Assembly: GCA_016875215.1 (NCBI GenBank) | Contig: VGRX01000010.1 | Location: forward strand, 1 to 38,061 | Source of the DNA: Deltaproteobacteria bacterium | GTDB taxonomy: Bacteria; Myxococcota_A; UBA9042; CAIXZC01 | Direction: 5' to 3' | Length of the DNA: 38,061 nucleotides | Shown: one piece after another, positions 8,762 to 16,583 of the stretch | Layout of the letters: every line of letters begins with the position of its first letter | How positions within the stretch are numbered: position 1 is the first letter of the stretch | Position numbers and translations under genes: made by a program | The notes under the pieces: generated by a model | Databases searched by the model: none | What the model was told of the DNA's origin: nothing | Seen by the model: the letters and a program-made list of their open reading frames with translations, nothing else

Positions 8762-10318
8762 GTGGCCTATCGCATTCTCTGTGTGACCGGCGAGCCGGAG
8801 CGGGCGGAAAAGTACGGGCGGATGCTGGCCGATCCGGCCTACGAAGTGATCGTGGCAGGGCCCGCTGACTGGCAATCGCGGCTCGACGGAGACCCGCCGG
8901 TTGTGGTGGTGGCCGACCTCGAGCTTCCGGGAACGGACGGTCTGCAGGTGCTGGAGGAGGCGAGCCGCCTGCTCCCTGCGGCGCCGCGGGTCCTGGCAGC
9001 GGAGCACGCCGACATGGAGCTCGTCGAAGGCCCCCTGGCAGTGGGGACGGTACACTTCGTGGCTCGGGTTCCCGGGCCGCCCGACGCTGTTCTCACCGTG
9101 ATCGAGGCCGCCTTGGAGCGGCGGCTGCGCCAGGACAAGCAGGAGGCCATGGGGGAGCTGCTCAAACGGCAGAACCAGGAGCTGGAATCCATGGCCCGGC
9201 AGTTCGAGTCGATGGTGGACCGTCGCACGCGGCAGATCGAGCGGGCCAAGAAGGAGTGGGAGCGCACCTTCGATGCCATCGTGGATCCGCTCATCCAGGT
9301 AGGCGGCGACTTCCGTCTGCGGCGGGTGAACGTGGCTGCGGCGCGGCACTCGGCGCAGGACGTGCGCAGACTGCCGGGGCAGGTCTGCCACGATGCGCTG
9401 TTCGGCAGGGAGGCCCCGTGTCCCGGCTGTCCGGTTGCGGGTGGCGTGGCCGCGTGGCCGGGCCCGGGGGCAGCGGAGGCGGAGGTGTCCGATTCCCGGC
9501 GGGGGAAGACCTTCCAGCTTGCGGCTTTCCTGTTCGACCCGGAGCCGGCGGACCCGCGGTTCGTCTGCCACTACCGCGACGTGACGCAGGAGCGACGGCT
9601 GCAGCAGCAGATCCGCCAGTCGGAGAAGCTGGCTGCGGTAGGAACGCTGTCGGGAGGGATCGCCCATGAGCTGAACAACCCGATCGGCGTGATCCTGTCG
9701 TTCGTGCAGCTCAGCCGGCGGGATCCGGTGGTGGGCGGGAACGAGGAGCTGTCGGACAACCTGGCCGAGATCGAGAACGCGGCCCACCGGTGCAAGCGAA
9801 TCGTGGAGGAGCTGCTCCAGTTCTCCCGCCCCTCGCTGGACAGGCAGATGGCGCCGGTGCGGCTGAGTGAGCCGCTGGAGAGCGCTCTCTTCCTTGTGTC
9901 GACGCAGAAGAAGATTCGCGAGGTGGAGGTCCGCAAGTCGCTGGCCGATGGTCTTCCGATGGTCATGGGAAACACGAACCAGCTTGCACAGGTGTTCATC
10001 AACCTGATCCAGAACGCGGTGCAGGCGATGGGCCAGGGGGGGGTCCTTTCGCTCGAGACCGGGATGCGGGACGGCCAGGTCTTCGCCTCGGTCGGCGATA
10101 CCGGCGCCGGGATCTCGGCGGAGAACATGAAGCGTCTGTTCGAGCCGTTCTTCACGACCAAGGCTCCGGGGCAGGGTACAGGGCTGGGCCTGTCGGTCTC
10201 GTACGGCATCGTGGAGCGACACGGGGGGCGGGTGGAGGTCGCGAGCCGGGAGGGGGCGGGGTCCACCTTCACGGTGCTGCTGCCGCCCGCTTCCGTGGAC
10301 GAAGAGGCGAGCGTATGA
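8762..10318 (+). CDS. Sensor histidine kinase with N-terminal degenerate REC and Cys-containing PAS-like domain
   Basis: H-box AAVGTLSGGIAHELNNPIGVI, N-box QVFINLIQNAVQAM, G-boxes GDTGAGIS and GTGLGLSVSYGI; PAS region CHDALFGREAPCPGCPV. Confidence 0.93.
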   Translation: MAYRILCVTGEPERAEKYGRMLADPAYEVIVAGPADWQSRLDGDPPVVVVADLELPGTDGLQVLEEASRLLPAAPRVLAAEHADMELVEGPLAVGTVHFVARVPGPPDAVLTVIEAALERRLRQDKQEAMGELLKRQNQELESMARQFESMVDRRTRQIERAKKEWERTFDAIVDPLIQVGGDFRLRRVNVAAARHSAQDVRRLPGQVCHDALFGREAPCPGCPVAGGVAAWPGPGAAEAEVSDSRRGKTFQLAAFLFDPEPADPRFVCHYRDVTQERRLQQQIRQSEKLAAVGTLSGGIAHELNNPIGVILSFVQLSRRDPVVGGNEELSDNLAEIENAAHRCKRIVEELLQFSRPSLDRQMAPVRLSEPLESALFLVSTQKKIREVEVRKSLADGLPMVMGNTNQLAQVFINLIQNAVQAMGQGGVLSLETGMRDGQVFASVGDTGAGISAENMKRLFEPFFTTKAPGQGTGLGLSVSYGIVERHGGRVEVASREGAGSTFTVLLPPASVDEEASV

Positions 10319-10615
10319 AGCACGGGCCGAAGGAAGGGGATGGGGAGGAGGAGCAGGTGTTTGCCATCCGCATCCAGCCTGGTGCGTCCCGCACCGGCCC
10401 TGCCGGCCGGTGGGGCGACCTGCCGAAGCTGCGGGTTGCGGCCCCCCCGGTCGATGGTGCGGCAAACGAGGCCGGGGTCGCTCCGCATTGCGAAGTCGGC
10501 GGTGGAGATCGTGTCGGGACACGCGTCACGCACCAAGCGGATCCGGGTGCGCGGCGTGTCGAAGAGCGCCTTGGCAGAGGTGCTCGGGGATGGCTCCCGG
10601 CCTACTTCTTCTTGA
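10315..10615 (+). pseudogene. Frame-disrupted DUF167 (YggU-like) gene
   Basis: Frame 1 encodes AIRIQPGASRTGPAGRWGDLPKLRVAAPPVDGAANEA; the rest (SLRIAKSAVEIVSGHASRTKRIRVRGVS) lies in the +1 frame from about 10476, with several expected residues missing at the junction. Confidence 0.72.
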
Positions 10616-10717
10616 CTTCGGGGGGCATTGGCCATAGAAGCCGGAATTCGGACCGGGATTCCGGGTTGAGGACTTGCAGGCTGTCGGGTTGGCGGCCGGG
10701 TCGAGTGGAGGAAGAAC

Positions 10718-13501
10718 GTGGACTACAAGGATACGCTGGGCTTGCCGAGGACGGCCTTCCCGATGAAGGCCAACCTCTCACAGAGGGAGCCGGCCCGAGT
10801 CGAGAAGTGGGACCGGTCGGGTACCTACCGCCGCATGGTGGAGCGGAACGGCGACCAGCCCCGCTACATCCTTCACGACGGCCCTCCGTACGCCAACGGT
10901 CACATCCACTCCGGCACGGTGCTGAACAAGATCCTCAAGGACTTCGTGGTCAAGTACAAGAACATGAGCGGGTTCCTCTGCGAGTACCAGCCGGGATGGG
11001 ATTGCCACGGGCTGCCCATCGAGAACAACGTCGAGCGGGAGGTCGGCAAGGCGAAGGATGCCTTCTCCGTGGCCGAATTCCGGAAGATGTGCCGCGAGTA
11101 CGCACTGCGGTTCGTCGACATCCAGCGGGACGAGTTCAAGCGGCTCGGCGCACTGGGCGAATGGGAGAACCCCTACCTGACGCTGCATCATTCCTACGAG
11201 GCCACGATCGCCCGCGAGTTCGGCAAGGTGGTGGGGCGGAATGCGCTGTACAAGAAGAAGAGGCCGGTGCTCTGGTGCGCTCACCATGCGACCGCGCTGG
11301 CCGAGGCCGAGGTGGAGTACGAGGAGCTCTCTTCTCCCTCCATTTGGGTCCGCTTCCGGATGAACGATGATGCCAGGGCACGGCTTCCGATGCTCCCGGC
11401 GGGCAAGCCGGCCTATGTCGTGATCTGGACGACCACGCCGTGGACGCTTCCGGCGAACCTGGCCATCACGCTGCACCCGAAGCTGGAGTACTCCGTGCTC
11501 GACTTCTCTGACGCGGCGTACTTCGTGGCCACCGAGCTCGAGCGGCAGTTTGTGGCGGACTGTGAGCTGTCCCAGCCGACCCGCCTCGGAATCGTGTGCG
11601 GAGAGGCCATGGAGAAGGCGACCTGCCGCCACCCGTTCATCGAGCGGGACTCGCTCATCATCCTGGGGGACTTCGTCAGCATCGAGACCGGCACGGGTTG
11701 CGTCCACACCGCACCGGGACACGGGTCCGACGACTACGAAGCAGGGCTCCGGTACGGTCTCGACGCTTACGCACCGGTGGACGACCGGGGCTGCTTCACC
11801 GCAGAAGTCCCGTCCTACCAGGGGCGCTTCGTGTTCGAGACCGATGCCGACATCGTCGCGATGCTGCGGGAGAAGGGGGCGCTGCTCAAGGCCCGCTCGT
11901 GCACCCACTCCTACCCCACCTGCCAGCGGTGCAAGAAGCCCATCGTCTTTCGCGCAACCAGCCAGTGGTTCATCTCGATGGACGGGACCGGCCTGCGCGA
12001 GCGTGCCTTGCAGGTGATCCCCAAGGTGGAGTGGATTCCCGCCCGCGGGCAGCAGCGCATCTCGTCCATGGTCGAGCTGCGCCCGGACTGGTGCCTTTCC
12101 CGCCAGCGGCTCTGGGGGGTCCCGATCATCGCGTTCTACTGCACCCGCTGCCGTGCGCTCAAGCTGAGCCAGGACCTCGTGGACCACGTTGCCGACATCT
12201 TCGAGCAGGAAGGCGCTGACGCCTGGTACGTGCGCGAGGCCAGGGACCTGCTTCCGGCCGGAACGAAGTGCGATGCGTGCGGCCACGACGACTTCGAGCG
12301 GGAAACCGACATCGTGGACGTCTGGTTCGAGAGCGGCGTGAGCTATGCAGCGGTCATCGAGCGCAGGTACGGGGAACGGACGCTCTGCGACCTCTACCTC
12401 GAGGGAAGCGACCAGCATCGCGGGTGGTTCCAGTCCACGCTGCTCGAATCGGTGCTGACCCGCAACCGCCCGCCGTTCGTGACCGTGCTGACGCACGGGT
12501 TCGTGGTGGACGGCGAAGGGCGCAAGATCTCCAAGACGCTGGGCAACTACGTGCCCCCCAAGGAGATCATCGACAAGCACGGGGCCGAGATCTATCGGCT
12601 CTGGGTGGCCGCGGAGAACTACCAGGAGGACGTGCGCATCTCGGACACGATCCTCAAGACGCTGGTGGACGCGTACATGAAGGTGCGCAACACGTTCCGG
12701 TTCCTGCTGGGAAGCCTGGACGGATTCGACCCGTCGACGGACGTCGTGGCCCCTCGTGACATGATGCCCATCGACCGGTACATCCTTCATCGGACTGCGA
12801 AGCTGACGGAGCGGGTCCGGAACGCGTACGATGTCTTCCGCTTCCATGACATCTACCAGCAGGTGGTGCAGTTCTGCGCGGTGGACCTGTCGGCGTTCTA
12901 CCTGGATGCGCTCAAGGACCGCCTGTACGTGCTGCCTCGCTTCTCCGGAGAGCGCCGGAGCGCACGGGCAGCGCTCCACGCCATCCTCTCGGCCCTGGTC
13001 CGGATGCTGGCCCCGATCCTCTCGTTCACCTGCGAGGAGGTCTGGGAGCACATGCCGCACGGCATCGATGCGGGAGAGAGCGTGTTCCTCGCCCGTTTCC
13101 CGAGCGACTTTCCGGGCCGGTATGCGGACGATGCGCTTGCTGCCCGGTTCGACCAGCTCGTCGAGCTCAGGGACCTGGTGAAGAAGAAGCTGGAGGAAAA
13201 GCGGGTCCAGAAGATCATCGGGCATGGCCTCGATGCCCGGGTCGTCGTGAGCATCGGCAAGGGCCACCCGTGGTACGGGGCGGTGGATGCGCACAGGGCC
13301 GCGCTGCGTGAGCTGCTCATCGTCAGCCAGGTCGAAGTAGTGGACGGGGACGGCGATGGGCTCGAGATTGCGGCCGACCACGCTACCGGACAGAAGTGCA
13401 CCCGCTGCTGGAACTGGTCCGAGACGACCGGGCAGAACGAGGAGTACACCGGGACGTGCTCCCGCTGCGCCCGGATTCTTTCGCAGTTGAAGCCGTCATG
13501 A
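10718..13501 (+). CDS. ileS: Isoleucyl-tRNA synthetase
   Basis: HIGH-type motif GPPYANGHIHSG, KMSKS-type motif GRKISKTLGNYV, C-terminal zinc motif CTRCWNW..CSRC; GTG start after GGAGGAAG. Confidence 0.98.
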   Translation: MDYKDTLGLPRTAFPMKANLSQREPARVEKWDRSGTYRRMVERNGDQPRYILHDGPPYANGHIHSGTVLNKILKDFVVKYKNMSGFLCEYQPGWDCHGLPIENNVEREVGKAKDAFSVAEFRKMCREYALRFVDIQRDEFKRLGALGEWENPYLTLHHSYEATIAREFGKVVGRNALYKKKRPVLWCAHHATALAEAEVEYEELSSPSIWVRFRMNDDARARLPMLPAGKPAYVVIWTTTPWTLPANLAITLHPKLEYSVLDFSDAAYFVATELERQFVADCELSQPTRLGIVCGEAMEKATCRHPFIERDSLIILGDFVSIETGTGCVHTAPGHGSDDYEAGLRYGLDAYAPVDDRGCFTAEVPSYQGRFVFETDADIVAMLREKGALLKARSCTHSYPTCQRCKKPIVFRATSQWFISMDGTGLRERALQVIPKVEWIPARGQQRISSMVELRPDWCLSRQRLWGVPIIAFYCTRCRALKLSQDLVDHVADIFEQEGADAWYVREARDLLPAGTKCDACGHDDFERETDIVDVWFESGVSYAAVIERRYGERTLCDLYLEGSDQHRGWFQSTLLESVLTRNRPPFVTVLTHGFVVDGEGRKISKTLGNYVPPKEIIDKHGAEIYRLWVAAENYQEDVRISDTILKTLVDAYMKVRNTFRFLLGSLDGFDPSTDVVAPRDMMPIDRYILHRTAKLTERVRNAYDVFRFHDIYQQVVQFCAVDLSAFYLDALKDRLYVLPRFSGERRSARAALHAILSALVRMLAPILSFTCEEVWEHMPHGIDAGESVFLARFPSDFPGRYADDALAARFDQLVELRDLVKKKLEEKRVQKIIGHGLDARVVVSIGKGHPWYGAVDAHRAALRELLIVSQVEVVDGDGDGLEIAADHATGQKCTRCWNWSETTGQNEEYTGTCSRCARILSQLKPS

Positions 13502-14592
13502 AGGGACTGCGGGCAAGATTCCCGAGGCTGGCGCTCTTTCTTGCCGTGGCCATGGCCGTTGCCGCGCTCGACCTGGCCACGAAGTGGTGGGCCGCATCCG
13601 TCCTGGCCACGTTCGAGCACCCGCAGCCGATCCTGGTGGGGGATTCCATGCAGGGGAAGACGATGCGGCAGCTCCTGGATGCGAGCCGCTTCCCCATGGG
13701 AGACGTCAAGGATGTGTTTCCGCTCTTTCCGGCTCTGGCGGAGGTCAAGGGCTCCGATTCGGTGCCGGTCGACCGATACCTGAGGGACTTCGGCTACTAC
13801 GTGTGGCTGGCGCCGGGGCGAAGCTCGCCGCCGATCTTCATCGACAACCCGGCCCGCCGGGCGTTCGAGCGCCAGTTCGAGGCGGGGTTGCTGGTCCGGA
13901 CCCTGGACCGCGTCCTGACCCTGGTGAAGCTCCCGAAGGTGCATGACATCCTGGTGAAGATCGGGATCTCGGACGAGTGGAGAAAGTGGCGCGACATCGT
14001 GCTGCAATGGAAGGACACGAAGCTCACCTATGCCCAGCTTCTCGAGGGGCAGCTCCCGTTCCTGGACGACGGGGAGGCGGAGGAGATGCTGAGGCAGGGG
14101 CTGGTCCACCCCATCCCCATGGAGTCGGGGAATCTGAGGCCCAACGTGCCGCGCTTCTCGGACTCGACGCCGGTCTCTGCCGGGGAAGTCTACCTGCTCG
14201 GCTACCGCGAGATCCCGCTCATCCCGTCGCTTCTGCGCTTCATCTATGCGGAGAACCCCGGGGCTGCGTGGGGGGTGCTGAGCGATGCGTCGGTCACTGT
14301 CCGGGTGATCTTTCTCCAGGTCATGACCGGCCTTGCCATGCTGCTCATCGTGTTCGTGGCGGTGCGGCTCGGGCACGAGAAGGACTACCTGACCGCGGTG
14401 GCCCTGGCCGGAATCATGGGTGGCGCCATCGGCAACTTCGTCGAGCGGATCAGCCGGTTTGCGGTGGTGGACTTCATCGACATGTACATCGGGACGTCGC
14501 ACTGGCCCACGTACAACGTGGCTGACATCGGCATCACGCTCGGGGTCGGCATCATCGCCCTCCAGGTGATCCGCAAGAAGAACCCGTTCTAG
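13498..14592 (+). CDS. lspA: Signal peptidase II (LspA) with a large extracytoplasmic insertion
   Basis: YAENPGAAWGVLSD, GGAIGNFVER, VVDFIDMYIG and TYNVADIGITLGV are LspA motifs; TM1 ALDLATKWWA. 364 aa rather than about 165. Confidence 0.9.
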   Translation: MKGLRARFPRLALFLAVAMAVAALDLATKWWAASVLATFEHPQPILVGDSMQGKTMRQLLDASRFPMGDVKDVFPLFPALAEVKGSDSVPVDRYLRDFGYYVWLAPGRSSPPIFIDNPARRAFERQFEAGLLVRTLDRVLTLVKLPKVHDILVKIGISDEWRKWRDIVLQWKDTKLTYAQLLEGQLPFLDDGEAEEMLRQGLVHPIPMESGNLRPNVPRFSDSTPVSAGEVYLLGYREIPLIPSLLRFIYAENPGAAWGVLSDASVTVRVIFLQVMTGLAMLLIVFVAVRLGHEKDYLTAVALAGIMGGAIGNFVERISRFAVVDFIDMYIGTSHWPTYNVADIGITLGVGIIALQVIRKKNPF

Positions 14593-14607
14593 CGGAGAGG
14601 AGATGTC

Positions 14608-15675
14608 ATGCACCCGACCTTCCACCTCGGACCGCTCGAGTTTCCGGCGTACTTCACGTTCCTGACCATCGGCTACCTTGCTGCCGTCATGCTGGCCTGG
14701 CGCGAGACGTTCAGGACGAAGGGAGTCGATCCGAACAAGATGCTCGATCTCGCCATCGTGCTGCTGATCACGGGCCTTCTCGGCTCTCGCATCCTGCACG
14801 TCATCGCGGACGGGCACTTCGACGACTACGTGAACCTCTGTCTCGATCCGTTCAAGGTCGAGGGGCGGACGCTTCCCAAAGGGGTGCCGTGCATCACGGA
14901 TGCGGAGTGCCTCAAGGGGGAGGTCGGCGAGCTGTGCAACGTGGCCACGGGGCAATGCCATCCCGGCCGCGACTGTCTGCGCACGTTGAAGATCTGGTAC
15001 GGCGGTCTGGCGTTCTACGGGGGGCTGCTGCTGTGCATCCCGGTTGGAATCGGGTACATCCTGAGGCACAAGGACAAGCTCGACCTGTGGAAGATGGCGG
15101 ATCTGGCCGGCTTCGGCATCCCGTTGGGGCTGATTCTCGGCCGCGTCGGGTGCTGGTTCGCGGGCTGCTGCTTCGGTGAGGTGGACCACTCGGGCTGCGG
15201 CGTGGTGTTTCCGAAGTTCTCTCCGGCGTGGGACCGGCACATCGAGCGGGGGCTCATCGAGAAGACCGCTGCGGCGCCGCTGCCGGTGATTCCGTCGCAG
15301 CTCATCCAGATCGGGCTCAACGCGGCCATCTTCCTGTACTGCTACTGGCTGTTCAAGAAGCGCAAGCGGTTCGATGGGCAGGTGTTCTGGATGTTCATGC
15401 TGCTGTATGCCGTCGCCCGGTTCGGTATCGAGTTCTACCGGGATGACCATCGCGGCATCTGGCTTGGGGACACGCTGTCCACGTCGCAGCTCCTCGGCAT
15501 TCCGGTGGTGATCGGTGCGGCGGTGATGCTGCGGATCCTGTCCCGCAGGCAGGCGCGCAATCCGGAGCCGCTGCTCGATGCCCCGGGGGATCCGCTGCTG
15601 GAGCAGGGCCGCTCCACGCAGCCGTCGCCGCCCGGTTCGGGGGACGACGGCGGCGATTCCGGAGGAGCCGCGTGA
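14608..15675 (+). CDS. lgt: Prolipoprotein diacylglyceryl transferase, paralog 1, with Cys-rich loop
   Basis: KIWYGGLAFYGG, GRVGCWFAGCCFGE, PSQLIQIGLNA and RFGIEFYRDD correspond to Lgt motifs; multiple TM segments. Confidence 0.9.
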   Translation: MHPTFHLGPLEFPAYFTFLTIGYLAAVMLAWRETFRTKGVDPNKMLDLAIVLLITGLLGSRILHVIADGHFDDYVNLCLDPFKVEGRTLPKGVPCITDAECLKGEVGELCNVATGQCHPGRDCLRTLKIWYGGLAFYGGLLLCIPVGIGYILRHKDKLDLWKMADLAGFGIPLGLILGRVGCWFAGCCFGEVDHSGCGVVFPKFSPAWDRHIERGLIEKTAAAPLPVIPSQLIQIGLNAAIFLYCYWLFKKRKRFDGQVFWMFMLLYAVARFGIEFYRDDHRGIWLGDTLSTSQLLGIPVVIGAAVMLRILSRRQARNPEPLLDAPGDPLLEQGRSTQPSPPGSGDDGGDSGGAA

Positions 15676-16583
15676 TCACGGGGTACGGGTTCTGGCTCGC
15701 CCTGGGAATGACAGCGGGGGCCATCGTCGCCATCCGGCTCTCCCCTCGTGCGGGCGTCACGCGGGAGGCCATGGCCGAGACCACCTTCTGGGCCTTGCTT
15801 GCGGGCTTCATCGGGGCCAGGCTGCTGCACGTGGCGGTGGAATGGCGTTTCTACCTCGATCTCTGCGTTGCCCCCGACCTGGCGCTCCCCAACGGAGTGT
15901 CGTGCCTCCTCGGTTGTGTGCCGGGGCAGGAGTGCGACGGGCACATCTGCCGCAACGTGGGCGACTGCCTGAACGCGTTCAAGTTCTGGCAGGGCGGGCT
16001 GACCTTCCTGGGCGGCGTGGTTGCCGGGATCCCGGCAGCGCTCGTCGCGGCCCGGAGGCAGAAGGCATCCCCGGAGGCGGCGTTCACCCTGCTGATGCTG
16101 GCACTGCCCCTGGGGCACATGTTCGGTCGGATCGGCTGCTGGTTCGAGGGGTGCTGCCACGGCCGGCACAGCCAGCTCTGGCTTGCTGTGGATGGCAAGG
16201 TTCCGACCCAGCTCATCGAGGCCGGCTTCAACGGGCTCGTCTTCCTCGTCCTGCTGGCCCGCTTCCTGGAACTGACCCGGAAGGGCATGCCGGCCCCTTC
16301 CCGCCTGCTGGGTGTTCCTGCGCTCTACATGATGCTGTACGGCCCGTTTCGCTTCCTGATCGAGCCGCTGCGGGGGGATCCGCAGCGGGGGTTTCTGTTC
16401 GAGCTGCCGTGGCCGTGGCTTGCCCGCACCGTCGGGTTCTCCACGCTGGAGCCGGCCTTCCTCTCGACCTCGCAGATCCTGGGAATCGTGCTCTTGATCC
16501 TGGGCTTCTTCCTGTGGCGCCTGGGTCTTACTTCTCCCCGAACACCTCGAGCTGCTCCAGGTGAAACTCGGGACGCTCGGTGA
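15672..16583 (+). CDS. Prolipoprotein diacylglyceryl transferase family protein, paralog 2, with Cys-rich loop
   Basis: KFWQGGLTFLGG, GRIGCWFEGCCHGR, PTQLIEAGFNG and RFLIEPLRGD; GTGA overlap with paralog 1. Confidence 0.85.
   Translation: MITGYGFWLALGMTAGAIVAIRLSPRAGVTREAMAETTFWALLAGFIGARLLHVAVEWRFYLDLCVAPDLALPNGVSCLLGCVPGQECDGHICRNVGDCLNAFKFWQGGLTFLGGVVAGIPAALVAARRQKASPEAAFTLLMLALPLGHMFGRIGCWFEGCCHGRHSQLWLAVDGKVPTQLIEAGFNGLVFLVLLARFLELTRKGMPAPSRLLGVPALYMMLYGPFRFLIEPLRGDPQRGFLFELPWPWLARTVGFSTLEPAFLSTSQILGIVLLILGFFLWRLGLTSPRTPRAAPGETRDAR

Noticed and set aside
10465-10485. Programmed +1 frameshift in the DUF167 gene
   Set aside because: A GGGG slip would join the frames, but residues expected in the fold are also missing, so a deletion-type lesion is more likely than regulated recoding.
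8144-10522. 792-aa minus-strand ORF
   Set aside because: Antisense shadow of the REC protein and histidine kinase genes.
10619-10717. T-box or other leader regulating ileS
   Set aside because: Only about 100 bp of spacer, no T-box sequence (TGGnACCGCG) or clear terminator-type hairpin was seen.
10315-11370. 351-aa ORF starting as DUF167 and running into ileS
   Set aside because: Only the first ~50 residues are meaningful; after the frame change it is an out-of-frame read through ileS.
10778-13381. 867-aa minus-strand ORF antisense to ileS
   Set aside because: Shadow ORF caused by high GC and codon bias; sequence is low-complexity Arg/His/Leu/Asp-rich with no family motif, while ileS on the plus strand is certain.
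14401-14470. LspA as an inactive pseudoenzyme because GNxxDR is GNxxER
   Set aside because: In P. aeruginosa LspA the catalytic aspartates are those in VVDF and NxAD, and both are retained here; the changed residue is a different conserved position.
12898-15450. 850-aa minus-strand ORF antisense to ileS, lspA and lgt
   Set aside because: Same shadow effect; it spans three confidently assigned plus-strand genes.
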